In this document: positions 21,872 to 34,105 of the stretch, piece after piece | Layout: the number at the start of each line of letters is the position of its first letter | Position numbering within the stretch: position 1 is the stretch's first letter | From: Chromera velia | Taxonomy: Eukaryota; Sar; Chromeraceae | Direction: 5' to 3' | Length of the DNA stretch: 36,621 nucleotides | NCBI GenBank assembly: GCA_018398765.1 | Contig: JAHBMJ010001045.1 | Coordinates: 1 to 36,621 of the forward strand | The notes under the pieces: generated by a model | The model's database searches: none | What the model was told of the DNA's origin: nothing | The model's input: only the letters and a program-made list of their open reading frames with translations | Position numbers and translations under genes: made by a program

Positions 21872-24800
21872 TTTCCTTTCTTTTTACTTTCTTTTTTTCT
21901 GTCCAGCTGTTTGCATTTCATGCGGCCTGTGTTAATGTGTTCTCATTTTCGTTGAATTCCCCGGCCCCCCTCTCTGTCTCTCTGCCTCTCCCCTCCCCCC
22001 GCGTCTCACCATTCTTTCCTTCACTCCTCCGCCCATTCAGGTATTGACAAGAATCCATTGACTGAAAGAACCCGCATCATACTCGTAACACCGGAACAGG
22101 TGAGTGGGTAGCTGTGCCTGCCAGATCTTCTTTTGTTTGCCTCCTCACGAGCGTCACTGTGATCCGATCTTCTTTTCTCTTTGCTTTTCTTCTGTCACTG
22201 AAGCAATCGTTCAGGCATCCCCACTCTTTTTTTTGTATTTATGGGTCCCTCGTCCATTTGTCCCGTGATCTCAGAAGCCTGCAGGCATGCTGTCCGGTGG
22301 GTGGGTGAATCACGCGGAGCTTGTGTTTTGTTCCTTCGGCAGATGGTTCTACGTTCTCCTTTTTGGCCGTACAGACCACTCATCAGAATGTTCGAAGATT
22401 GGACCTTGCGTCCCTCTTGTTTCCTTTTTGAATGTATTCGATCCAATGACCGGCAGCGTCGATCGATCTGTCGCGATCACGTGACATGCATCGTGCATGT
22501 ATGTGCAGAACGGAACGCAAGATTCCGCCTCTTTTTTTCCTTGCGTGTTGTTCCGGCTCTATTCTCGGATTTTTAGTTCTCTTTCTGTCTCTCTCCCTTG
22601 AAAGTCACAACCCACTGTGCACCGTGGTATGGCTGGCGTGCCTCTATGCAGGAGGTAGAGATCGGAGAACAGGTGGCTGAGGTGATCAGGCAGGAACTCG
22701 AGAGGAACGGAAAGAACATTCTGCCTGCCAATCATCCACTCTCAGTGGCAGCAAACGACATTGTGAAGGTCAGACAGACGGACAGACAGACAGACAGGGA
22801 AAAGGGGAGGTGTATCCAATTGTATCGAACGAAAGGTACAGGTAAGGTAAACCAACTGGGGTAGATCGAGGCCCGTCTTTGCATAGAAGAAGTCAGCACA
22901 ATCAAGTCATGTAACATCATTCTTCTACCCTTCTCTCTTGCCGGTTTGTTTCCTGTCTTGTCTTGCCGTCAAGTGAACAGACGCATTGATGAACGGCTTT
23001 TGTGTGACTTCCTTCCTTCAGATGATTCTTGAAAGATGCAAGGACGAGCTTCAGACTGACCTGGAGACCCTTTTGAAAGGAAAAAACGTGAAGGTGATCG
23101 TTGTGGATGACGACGTCCGCAACGCTGTGGCGACCCCTTGTGGTTGGTGGGGGGGGGGAGATGTACAGTGGCATTGCTTGTGTGGCTTGGTCTGGTCCTG
23201 AAGCTCTATTTCTTCTCTGTCGTCGGAGCCCGTTGTTCTCTTCTCAGTGCTTTCAAAACAAAGGTTGAAGCACAGTGCCGCGGATCTCAAACACTGCTTG
23301 CCTTGATCTCTGCAGGCGTCATTTATCTTTTCAGTGGGATGGTGGAGGTTGCGGGCAGCGAAGCAGGGCTCGCGGCCGTGATTGCACACGAAATTTCCCA
23401 TGTCTTGGCGAGACACGGTGGGTGGGGGGGCTCGTGTCACGTCAGCTGGCGGATAGATGGTTGTGTCGGTGGGTCGCGGCCTCGGCTGTCGTTGTCAGTT
23501 CCGTGCCTTTGTCTCTTTCAGGCAGCAAAATGTTCAAAGGTCCCATTACCGTTTCAGTTCTGTGCTTTGGCCGCTCATCACGTATTTGGTTTCTGCATGA
23601 TTCCGGTAGGTGGAGTTCTGCCAAGAGAAGCTTTCCGTGCTTGGACAGACTGCTCGATCCCCAATTCATCCCCTTTTCGTGCTGCGGCTTCCCGAGAGGT
23701 TTCTGTTTCTTTCTTTTTCTGACCGTCTTCGTGTCCCTGAGGGACACTTTAGACTCGATCCCCTCGGAGGAACTGCTTCTGTCTCGGGGTGCTTTGCTGC
23801 TCACCTGATGGTGACGCCTTCATGCTTGCAGGAATTGAGAATCTGTCGCGGCAAAACATGAACTCTGTCCTGACCAGCTTTCTGGTCTCTCTTCCCCTTG
23901 CCTATCTGCCATTCCTGGTGGGAGTGCACCTGAGTTTGGTTGCCAACGTCGCCTCGAAACTCTGCTCAGGTCGGTCTGTCTGTCTGAATTTGTTTCGGCT
24001 AGTTTGACTCTCTGGTGTCGCTACGGTTTGATCTTTACAGTGGGACAAGCTGCTTCGTCCTCGTCTCTGTGGGGCGCATCACGTGATTGCTTTTGCGTTT
24101 GAGAGTACTTCTTTCTTCGCGTGCCTGATCCTCTCTCGCCTTCCGCGCCACTCCAACCTTTTTCCTCTATGTATGAATGTGTGTGAGCATGTGCGTGCGT
24201 GTGTGCGTGTGCGTGTGTGCGTGTGTACGGTCCGGTAGATCAGTCGGCTTCGTGTTGAGGGGAAAGGCCTATGCCTCGCTTCCTCTTTTCCCAGTTTTTC
24301 TTTTTGTCTCGCTTCTGCTCTCGAGGGGGCCTTCCGACTTTTACCTTCTCCCCCAGCCACATGCGTCGATGATGACGCCCTCCAGCTACGGCCCTTGATT
24401 AATTGCGATGATTTCAAATTGCAGACCTTCCCTACGCTCGAAGTATTGAAGCTGAGGCGGACTCTATTGGTCTTCGGTTGATGGCGAGGGCGGGGTCGGT
24501 CTGTCTGTCTCCTCCCCCCGCTTGTGTGTGCGCCTGCCTGTATTTGTTCGTTTGGTTGTCGTGTAGATGGGATATAGCTCCAATTTTGTGGACAAACAGA
24601 AACGTATTTGCTTGTTTACTTTGAGCATCCATTCGCCTCCATAATGTTCTTCTGATCCTGTTTGACCTGCCTGTATCGATACGTGCCCGCATTCGTTGCC
24701 CTAGAGTGTGGAGTGTGGCGGTGTCGCGGGCTGAGTGCCTCTCCGGTTTTGTGTCTTTGCATCTGTTTGATTTTGCCAAAGAAAGAAACAAAGAAGCGAG

Positions 24801-25656
24801 AAAGCAAGAAAAGGAGGGAGGACACGAAGGAACGGACGGACGGAAAGAAGAAAGGAAAGAAGGACGACGAGAAAAATGTAAGTTCGGATGCTTTTCTACC
24901 TTCTTTCCTGCCAGCCTCTCTGTCTCTTTCCTTTGGTTTGTTTCGCCACTCTCCTTTTGCTCTCAACCCTGTTCACTTCAGTTGAAGCTTTTGCATGTAT
25001 GTCCATTCGCATGTGCGTTCAGATACGACCCCGTGGCTGCGGTGAATGTTTGGCAGACCATGATGGACTTGGAGGAAGGGAAGGATCCAGACTTGGGTGA
25101 GTGCGTTGAGATTTTAGTTTGGGGGAGGTGAGGGGGGCTTTTTTCTCTCCTTCGGTCGTATGATTAGTTTCCAGCTTCTCGGCTTTTCTGTTGATGGGGG
25201 GGGGCATTTCGTGTCCCTGTACTCTTCTCTTCTCTTCTGGTTTCTTGCTTGCTCAATGAAGGAGAGAGCAGCAGCGGATGAATTCTGCAAAGAGAGGGAA
25301 GAGAAGCTGGGAGGATGGCAGGGCGGGGGGGGCTGATCTCTTTTGATCTGCCACAGGAAATTGGAGTCCCATCTGGGGGCTTCATGTACTTTAATAATTG
25401 TAGTTCACACAAGCATGCATACAGGCAGCCATCAAGAAGCGTTTTGGTCGTTTTTGTTCTCATGAGCACCAGAAAGAGAAGACAGGTTTTTTACTTTCAG
25501 TTGAATTTTTCACCCACCCGTCGCCTGCAGATCCGGAACCCGCGCCGCCTGAGTTTCTGAACACGCACCCGTCTCACGAGGGCCGACTGCAGGTGAGTGG
25601 GTTAGTTTGTTCCTCTCTCCTTGTTTCCCCGCCTCACTATTTTTGCGTTTGTGCGA

Positions 25657-25687
<31 letters not shown>

Positions 25688-26004
25688 TGTGTTGTCCGAG
25701 AACAACCGAGCGGAAAGAGTCCGTGAGTTTCTTTGTACCTCCATTCTCCCCCCCCCTCTCTCTGCGCAAAGGGAAAGCCATCTCTCACGCTAAACGTCTT
25801 CGCTCAAGTGTTTGTGCATGAGCAAGTAGAAATGCAATGAAAGAGTGAGCACGTACGCTGGAAAGTCCGAATTGATTCGAGTGACAAATGCAATTTGATG
25901 AGCACCAGACAAAGATTAAAAACACAGTGAGAGAAAATACTCTGGAGAGAATTGGTGCTGCTGGAAGGTTCGGGATTCTTATCCTTGGAGTTCTTTTTTT
26001 GTGT

Positions 26005-26040
<36 letters not shown>

Positions 26041-26212
26041 TGTTTGTTTGTTTGTTTCTTTCTTTCTTTCTTTCTCTTTCTCTTTCTTTTTTTCTTTCTC
26101 TTTCTTTTTTTTCTTTCTTTCTTTCTTTCTTTCTTTGTTTGTTTCTTTCTTTCTTTCTCTTTCTCTTTCTTTTTTTCTTTCTCTTTCTTTTTTTTCTTTC
26201 GTTCTTTTTTTC

Positions 26213-26247
<35 letters not shown>

Positions 26248-28258
26248 GTTTGTTTGTTTGTTTGTTTCTTTCTTTGTTTGTTTGTTTGCCAACAGATCGA
26301 GTGCCCGCTGTGTTCCTTCAATTCAGGACTTGCTGCATGGGCTGATGGGGTGACTGAGTTCATGCATGCAGAAACTTCAAGGGGAACTGACAGATGTGCT
26401 TCCGATCTATCAAAACTCCCTTCAGCTGAGCTCAACCGTCAAGGTGAGTGAGTGCGTGTGTGGGCCTGCTTTTGCTTTTGACCCTTCGATCATTCCGATG
26501 CCGCGTGGGTGGTGAATTTCTTATAATTCGCTCATCAGTCCCCTCGTGTCTTCTTTCTTTCACACCCTCATCCACCAACCTTCTCTCTCTTCTTGTGCGG
26601 ATCCATGGGTTTCTGTGCATCCATTTGAATTACTCACTTGTCGTCCTTCTCTCTGACGGTTGCAGATTGCAAGCAGGGGATTTCTCCATTCGGCTGCAGC
26701 ATTTGTGTACAAGATGGCGTTCCAGTACGCGTGGCTGGATCCTTACTCGTTTGTTTCCGCAGCCGTACGTCGGTCCCGTTCTTCTGCTTTCCTTTCAAGA
26801 CGCTTCAAAGATTGGTCGCTGCCATTGCTTCCTTTCGTTCATCCTTCCTTCCTTCCGTCCGTCCTTCCGTCTTTCCTCCTTCCGTTCGTCTTTCCGTTCT
26901 CCTCTCCTCCTCTCCTTCTTTCTTCCGTCCACCCAGTCTCTGATCGATCCAATCTCCCCCCCTCCCTCCCGACATTTGATTGCGTTGCATGGTTCAATCG
27001 ACACGCACGTCGTTTCCCTCTATCTATCTATCTATCTATCTATCTGTGCTTGCGGGTGCCTGAAAGTCCTTCATGGCGACTTGTCGGACCCTTTTGACTT
27101 TTCCCTCCAGAGAACCGCAAATCAAAGGCAGATAGACAACGGGAAGGGCGGTGTGCCGGATGAGCGCGGAACGGCACAAGCCTTAAGAGAGAGAGAGAGA
27201 GAGAGACAGAAGCTTGCGAATGTTTTGGGCTCGATTTCTGTGAATTCTTTCAGGTTCTTTCAAATTGGTATTGCTTCTTTCGTTCAGTCTTGTTTCCCTT
27301 CCTCTTGTCGGCTAAGGTGATTTGCAGTTTCCCCTCTCACATGCATTTCAAGCAACAAATTGTTCCCATTGCCCTTCTGCTTGACCGGTGTACGTATTTT
27401 GTTGTGTCTTCCGTCTACTCTACTGTTCTCTTTCTGTCTGTCTGCAGGAAGGAAAAGACAGGGTCAAGGCGTATGCGGACATTTTCAAAAACAGAAGGTC
27501 ACTTACGCTACTCAAATACCAAAGCACCTGCTCACCTTGCTGGCTTTCTATCTATTTTTGTCTTTTCTTCTGTCTTTTACCGCTCTACACGCACGCTGTC
27601 GATGAGACCCCTCATTTGTAATCCTGTATGTCTGTCTCGCATCCACCTGCATGAACAGGGCCCACCTTGCTTTTTCAGAAGTCTCTCTATCTCACTTCAC
27701 CGGCGGCGGGCCTTTTTGCCTTTCAAACACGGACGCGAGGATCCGGTGCTTCCTTCCCCTCTCCTGAGTGGACGGACATACGATCAAATTTTGCGTCTGC
27801 AAACCTCATATCTCTGGAGAATGTCGTCCAGTTGCTTCCTCCTGTTCCGATTTCATTCTCCAAATTCACGTCGTAATCGTGAGTGTTGACATCTATCTTC
27901 CTTCTTCCCTGCATGCAGAAAGGAACGAGTGCGTAGGAAAAGGGCAGAGCAGTCTCAGACGCAAAGCCTGGAGAGCACAGTTGCACACAGAGCCACAGGA
28001 TCATCCCTATCCGATGCATCTTCTTCTTCTTCTTCTTCTTCTTCTTCTTCCACAGCAGCCCCAAGTCTGCGTACAGCTGCAGCGACCCCCGCTATTCCGA
28101 TCCGGCAGACCCCGAGCCCTGCACGTTGTTGTCCTCTGCTTTTCATCCGGTCGGAGGAAGTCGACAGTTGGACTTCTTGGTTTGGAAAGACAGAGAGCAA
28201 CATGAATTCGAAATTAGACTTTCATCTCGAACGCAAACAAGCAGCGGATCCCGGATGA
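21012..28258 (+). CDS. OMA1: Mitochondrial metalloendopeptidase OMA1, M48 family (14 exons)
   Basis: OMA1 is the stress-activated zinc protease of the mitochondrial inner membrane. Exons: 21012-21280, 21654-21769, 22041-22099, 22652-22768, 23022-23142, 23316-23417, 23832-23969, 24425-24494, 25023-25096, 25531-25592, 26372-26443, 26666-26764, 27448-27497 and 27919-28258. All are in phase, giving about 562 residues. The N-terminus (MWSFFARPMRASAPRMVFLA) is basic and amphipathic like a mitochondrial presequence. A membrane segment lies at ~107-127 after KYPRTFLVV. The catalytic motif HEISH is at 252-256. The third zinc ligand is E316 in EAEADSIG (316-323). The family signatures GYDPVAAVNVWQTM and EFLNTHPSHEGRLQ follow. 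A second hydrophobic stretch (~271-300) lies after the active site. All zinc-binding residues are present, so the protease should be active. Residues after ~400 form an extension not typical of OMA1: a helical segment, a basic stretch and a run of about 11 Ser encoded by (TCT)n. The last three exons are supported by frame and splice signals only. Confidence 0.87.
21835..21900 (+). repeat. (TTTC)n microsatellite in OMA1 intron 2
   Basis: A short TTTC array (about 21838-21900) lies in the intron between exons 2 and 3, pyrimidine-rich on the sense strand. Confidence 0.8.
25657..25692 (+). repeat. (GC)n/(GT)n microsatellite in OMA1 intron 10
   Basis: A GCGCGCGCGC run passes directly into a GTGTGTGTGT run shortly after the exon 10 donor. 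Such alternating purine-pyrimidine DNA can adopt the Z form. Confidence 0.8.
26008..26289 (+). repeat. Long (TTTC)n/(TTTG)n microsatellite in OMA1 intron 10
   Basis: About 280 bases of TTTC units are interspersed with TTTG, CTCTTTC and T-run variants, forming higher-order blocks (for example the CTTTCTCTTTCTTTTTTT unit recurs near 26080 and 26160). It ends about 80 bases before the exon 11 acceptor at 26371. Long open frames of Phe/Leu/Ser or Lys/Glu/Arg here are repeat translations. Confidence 0.9.
26840..27047 (+). repeat. Pyrimidine-rich tract with (TTCC/GTCC)n and (TATC)n in OMA1 intron 12
   Basis: TTCCTTCC/CGTCCTTCC units (about 26840-26935) are followed by a clean (CTAT)n run (about 27020-27047). 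It is intronic, between exons 12 and 13. Confidence 0.7.
28019..28050 (+). repeat. (TCT)n trinucleotide repeat coding for poly-Ser in OMA1
   Basis: About eleven TCT/TTC units lie in the last OMA1 exon and are read as serine codons. Triplet repeats in exons can change length without a frameshift, so the tract may differ between strains. Confidence 0.8.
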
Positions 28259-28622
28259 TGCCCTCCATCGACGTTCATCATTGCCTGAAATAGTGATACG
28301 ACGACCGTCCCCCGCTTGCCAGCCCGCTTGGCTCCGAGTCCCCTAAAAAAGCATCCACAGGTTGATGGAACGCAGAAGCTAGCGCAGAAGAACCCGAGAG
28401 ATTCACTGCATAGAAAGATGAGTGACCTAGACTAGGACCCAGAGTGGGTAGAGCGGATTACAACTTTGAATGCCAAGAATAAACGCCTGAATAAATCATA
28501 AATAACCTAATAAATAACTTTCTATGACAACGCGCACTAGATTGCGTATAACAATTAAGTTACTATCCGTCGACCAGCACCATGATACGCCACTAATTGT
28601 TATCAGCCTCTTTCTAGCTAGG

Positions 28623-28694
28623 CTCCTAGCGTTTCATATACATTTTATTATTAGTAGAATTAAATATAAAATGTATAGCGACTCGAACTAGGAG
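28623..28694. repeat. Nested inverted repeat (hairpin)
   Basis: CTCCTAG (28623-28629) pairs with CTAGGAG (28688-28694). Inside it, ATACATTTTAT (28638-28648) pairs perfectly with ATAAAATGTAT (28666-28676). The spacing of the two arms is nearly symmetric, so they can form one long imperfect stem, as in a degenerate MITE end or a folded transcript. Confidence 0.6.
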
Positions 28695-28763
28695 TCAGAT
28701 GATCAGATCGAGGCTAACCAAGCTATGTTTTACGGTAAGATTGCTCGTGTTAGGAGTTGGGCA

Positions 28764-29219
<456 letters not shown>

Positions 29220-30418
29220 TTGGCTTACTACCGTATGCGACAAAATTATTGAATAATCTTTTAAAAATCTTAGCAAAATAGTGATAAAGACCAAAGAGAC
29301 CAATCATCAATGACTGTATTAAAAGATTAAAAACTTTCATTTCTACTAAGAGTTTATGATGTAGTTTAAGCTTTATGTATGATTTTTTTAGAAAAATTAT
29401 TTTTTTACTAATATCAAACGCTAGATCAAACGACCAAAGGGGTCCTATATGACACTTGGAGCAACCCCCTTGACACTCGAGTAAACTTGAAACGCTGCAC
29501 TGTAGGTGTAGCCATTGGCCAAAATAAAGTATACTTAAAATTTTTTGTGGAAGAACTGCGCCCGGGCCGCAAGCGCGGCTAGTATTGAAAAATTTATTTC
29601 AAGACAGACTGGAGTGTCAGAGGGGTTCCTAGAGCATTTAAAGATTAGTATAGCTAGTCGGCTGGAACATATAAACCCTAGTATAGCTTTGTTTAATACA
29701 CTAGGCCATAAGCTTTCAAACTACCATACTTGATCCAATTACACCTATCAGAACGAAATTTCTTACCTTAACTTCGAGACCTTAACGACAAATGTCGTTC
29801 AAATTTGTTCAAATCTAAGTTCACATTGTCATTAAAATTCTATGCTCTCTATCATCATAGACTCTCTGTATAGAGGTATATAGAGGAACTTGAACAATTT
29901 CTCAAATATAAAATCTTGCCTGTGTTATCTTCCTTTATAGAAGAAGACTGCCCTAGCAGTGTGTCCAGCTGCGCATGGAACCTGCCATACAAACGTCAGA
30001 CGCTCATTTATGGGCCGATGGCGATGGTAAATGATGATAATAATGATAAATCACATTTACTAGCATATTTATGTGTATATTCTTTAAATTTTTAGTGTAT
30101 CTTGTATTACATAGTTCATGCTAACACAAAAATATATAGTAAAGCGGAGATACAATTTTAATTATATAAACTTAATGTCAGTTTTCCAGTCAGTTTTGCT
30201 TTTTAATGCCTCTTATAAATGCTTTTCAAAAATTTTGTTCCACCTAGCTTCAACGGTGCATGTCACACATGCAGGTCTGATGCAGCAAGCTTGCACATGA
30301 TCGAGTCTAGCTATAAATGAAACCAATGTATGGAACCTTGTTTGAAGTCTAGTTTGAAAGACCAAAATACTTCCAGCACAGCTGGATCACATTCAAATCG
30401 TATCCTAAAATATGATTA

Positions 30419-31307
30419 TTATGATCTAAAACCGAGCATGGCGACAAACCACCTCGGAATGAAACGCCTTCTGCTTTCTTCTAATTCTCTCCTGAGGACC
30501 TCTGCTCGGCGATCGATTGCCTCCCTGGCAAACTCAAGCACAGGTGTGAGATCCGTCTGACCTCCTTGAGTGATGAGAGACTCCAGAATGTCCAGAGTTC
30601 TTTCAGGGATCGAACGAAAGAGCAACACTCTCTCACGCTCAGTCAGATGTTCCTCCAAGAATTCGGCCACGACTCTTAAGGAACTGCGCCTTGCCTCATC
30701 TAGCTCCAGCCACCTCTGAAAGTCGAAAGGAGTGTCAAGGAAGTTTCTCATTTGCCGAGCTAACAACAGCTGTCGGACAAGTGCATCAAACGCGAAGTCC
30801 CTCCAGACCTCATACCTCAACGAGTCGAAAGACTGTTCACGCTCCTGCGGTGAACTCATCCGAGACTCGGCCACCAGTTCCAGCAAGCGCTTGAGCATTA
30901 GGGGAAGAGGCCGATGGTGACGCACGCAAGCGCGCAAAAGAGTGTTGGATGGTTTGCGCCACACAACTGCAAACACCAGATTCGCACGCGTGTGCAAGAA
31001 GTACCAGATATGCTCTCTGCGTACCTCCCGAAGACCGACACCAAACGAACAAACAAACAAGCAAAGAGAATGACAAGGACGGACGAGGCGGGGCACAGAA
31101 TCAGAGGAGGGAGGGAGGAAGAAAGGGAGTCAAGAAGGGGACGTTACTGGAAATGGTCAGATTGTGGTTGTCTGTCCTGAACGGACCTCCAACAGAAGAG
31201 GATACGAAAACAGGGTCACTCCGCAAAGGAAGAAGGATGGGGAAGAAAGAAGAGAAAAAGAAGAAAGAAGGGGGAGGGAAAGAAAGAACGAAAGAAAGCA
31301 AGAAAGA

Positions 31308-31338
<31 letters not shown>

Positions 31339-31356
31339 AAAGAAAGAAAGAAAGAA

Positions 31357-31420
<64 letters not shown>

Positions 31421-31579
31421 CGAAAGAGAGTTAGAGGAAGAAAGACAGGAACAGAGAGAGGGAGGGAGGGAGAGAGAGATAGAAAGAGAATGGGCCTTTC
31501 CTCCTTCATGCACTATCTGGCCATTCGCAAACCTACTGCAGGATCCATGTGGCATCTCCATGTATTTGTTTTACCACAA

Positions 31580-31617
<38 letters not shown>

Positions 31618-34105
31618 TACACACACACACCAACCTGGCAATGAATATCAGATTCGCTTGTCACATGAGCAAAATCGGATTGCCAGACTGGCTGGGGTAA
31701 AGTTGAGTGTCTTTGCCTGTCTGCCTGAGTGCTTGCATCTTCTGCATGTGACACCGAATGACTCCCATGCATGAAACCTCCCCTCCCCGGAATAATCTGA
31801 ATCCGATCACTCATTCATTCATTCATTCATTCATTCATTCATTCTTTCAGAAACAACTTCTGACTGAGGACTGACCTCGACCCCCCCCATCTCCAAGCAA
31901 TGCACGGAACCCTCCCACACCCGCACCATAAACCCATCCATCTATGCATTCACGCTGTGAGTGTGTATTTCCACGTACGCACAATAAGTGAAAGCAAGTT
32001 AATTTATTCAATTAGTTGGAGTACGGCAATAAGTGAAAGCAAGTTAATTTATTCAATTAGTTGGAGTACGGCAATCCATGGTCAGGTCAAGTCAGAGAAA
32101 GCAAGTTAATTTATTCAATTAGTTGGAGTACGGCAATCCATGGTTCAGGTCAAGTCAGAGGAAGCAAGTTAATTTATTCAATTAGTTGGAGTACGGCAAT
32201 CCATGGTCAGGTCAAGTCAGAGAAAGCAAGTCAATTTATTCAATTAGTTGGAGTACGGCAATCCATGGTCAGGTCAAGTCAGAGAAAACAACCGACCATG
32301 CAGGGAGGATCTATAGTCCGTCAGCAAATGGAGAATTAATCCAGGCCATGTCTGTACGCAGTTTGCTCCTGTGAGCGGAGTGGGCGAAGGCATTTCCAGA
32401 TGTTTTCTGGTTTCGACTGACCTTCTTTTTTCGGTAGGCTTTCAAGGATAAAGTCGAAGCAGGGAGCTACCTTGTCCCCCCCCCTATCAAGGAGGCCCAC
32501 CAAAAGTTCTTCAAGCTGAGAGTCCAAATCTGCGCTCTCAGCCCCCTCCGCGGGGGGGAAGTCTAAAAAAGCTTTGATGCCGTGTCGGTGAGGATGCCAT
32601 TGCCTCTCCAGCTCTGCTTTGTTGCCTGCCACGATAAGATGCTGAAGGCTCTGACCTCCGAGCACCAATCCTTCATTTTCTTCCTCGTCCTTCTCCTTCA
32701 GAGACGCCAATACTTCAAGCAACGCTCTGCACACGAGGCCTGAGTAGAGCCGAGCGCTTTTTTTGAAAGCTCCAAATGCAACAGGTCTCACTGTTTCTTC
32801 CCCTCCCTCTCGTTTGACTTCCTCTAGAAACTCGGCCACTTCCTCCCTCCCCGCCTCCCTCTCTCTAAACCGAAAAGAAAGTTCAGACGATTTGGTTTCT
32901 ACAAACTCCCAACGAATACTTGCAGACAGCTCCGCGCTGTCGCTCCCTGAATCAGGGGCAGCTTCTTCTATTGCTTTGCGAAGAAGCAAGAGGGACCCAG
33001 AAAAATTGTTGTTCGAGGACAAAAAGTGACAAGCCCCTAGCCGGGCCTTCAGGGAATGTGCTGACCTCTGCCAAGCGTCCCACAGCCACGTGAGTGCCTT
33101 GGGGGAAAGCTTGTGGGTGTGCATAGAGATGGACACAGAGACGGACTCGTCCGTCATCTGTTCTCTCCATGCGGAGAAGATTTTTTCTGCTGTGTCGAAG
33201 TGCCCCCCTTCAAGGGCCAGATAGATCAGAGAGCTCATAACCGACTGATCGGGAGAGAACTGGGAAGGCATAGAGTCGATGTCGGTGTCTGTGAGGGCCC
33301 CGAAAAACGACCCTAGTCGGAGAAAATCTAGGTGAGCACCCTGGAGGAGCTTTTCATCCCTCACTTGCTGGAAAAGTCCCTCGGGCCAAGTTTGTTTTTT
33401 CAGGCCCGAAAACGAAACGTCGGATCCAAAACGGTTTTGTGCTACGCTCAACACGGAGGAGGCCTCTACCGTTATTTCTTGTTCTTCCGGCCCCAGAAGG
33501 CCTGATTTTAGGAAAAAGCAAAGCATCTCGCCTTTTCCATGGACTGCTGCCAACACTGCCAGTCGATGCAGGAGCCAGGAGTGCGTAGGCAGCGCAGACC
33601 TCTTCAGAACCCACTCTACATTTTGGATTCTGCTGAGGAGGGATTGGAGAAGAGTCAGGTGACCCCCGCACGTTGCACCTTTCAGACACGAAATCCATGA
33701 AAAAATGCTGCCGACTGCATCTGCGGAGAGCACGGGGGGCTCCCCGAAGGCAAGGCGAGGTGGGGGCGTGGCAGCATCGGGGTGAATATCCTCGAAAAGA
33801 TTGATGAGGTGAATGTTTCCATGGAGAGCTAGTGGGAAGAGGACTGCTCTCGCGTCTGGCTGCGACGGAAGAGTGTGTATCCATCTGATGGATGCTTCCG
33901 ACGGCTGACAGAGGAAAGCCTTCACGCTCGTTCTGCAATCTCCGAACAGGGATCGCATCTGATGACGGAAAGAACGGTCGATAAGGTGAGAGGCGACCCC
34001 AGTCTCAGCACCAAGGCAGGAGACGACAACAGAAAAGACACTCGGGGGTCGCAGAGCTCTCGCACACACGGAAAGTCCACTGTTGGACTTTTGTGGATCA
34101 CACAT
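30419..34105 (-). CDS. Uncharacterised 743-aa helical protein, possibly ankyrin-like (2 exons)
   Basis: On the minus strand, exon 1 is 34105-32422 and exon 2 is 30966-30419. The donor GTCAGT after codon 561 (phase 1) and the acceptor TTTGCAG give a continuous frame of 743 residues. Without splicing, exon 1 would stop at 32336 (589 residues). I do not recognise the family. The sequence is rich in Leu/Ala/Glu helices. Several stretches look like weak ankyrin or other helical solenoid units, for example WLLHRLAVLAAVHGKGEMLC, SLIYLALEGGHFDTAEKIFS and, across the junction, NTLLRACVRHHRPLPLMLK. The C-terminal part is strongly charged (Arg/Glu-rich), consistent with a coiled coil. No signal peptide, membrane segment or catalytic motif is seen. 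The 1.45-kb intron holds several repeat arrays. The gene is divergent from NudC (667 bases apart) and convergent with OMA1. Confidence 0.6.
31240..31482. repeat. Purine-rich (AAAG)n/(AAGC)n/(GA)n block in the intron of the 743-aa protein gene
   Basis: AAAG-type units, an (AAGC)n run (about 31307-31337), a (GA)n run (about 31363-31392) and more AAAG units follow one another on the plus strand. On the sense (minus) strand the block is pyrimidine-rich. Open frames in both directions are repeat translations. Confidence 0.9.
31581..31632. repeat. (CA)n microsatellite
   Basis: About 50 bases of CA dinucleotides, interrupted by ATACATAC, lie within the intron of the minus-strand gene. Confidence 0.9.
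31809..31848. repeat. (CATT)n microsatellite
   Basis: Roughly nine CATT units in tandem, in the same intron. Confidence 0.85.
31984..32288. repeat. 62-bp tandem repeat, about five copies
   Basis: The unit starting AGCAAGTTAATTTATTCAAT, continuing through TTGGAGTACGGCAAT and CATGGTCAGGTCAAGTCAGA, begins at about 31993, 32038, 32100, 32163 and 32225. The first interval is 45 bases and lacks the CCATGGTCAGG part; the others are 62-63. Copies are nearly identical, so the array is recent. It lies in the intron of the 743-aa protein gene close to its donor site, and ends about 130 bases from it. Confidence 0.9.

Noticed and set aside
25785-26451. Open frames of Phe/Leu/Ser (plus) and Lys/Glu/Arg (minus)
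   Set aside because: They are translations of the TTTC/TTTG array in OMA1 intron 10. They cross the well-supported exon 11 in other frames.
30949-31700. Plus-strand Lys/Arg-rich frames and minus-strand Leu/Ser/Phe frames
   Set aside because: Composition follows the AAAG/AAGC/GA repeats. The block is intronic in the minus-strand gene.
31984-32288. The 62-bp repeats as a CRISPR array
   Set aside because: The repeats are contiguous with no unique spacers, and the window is eukaryotic.
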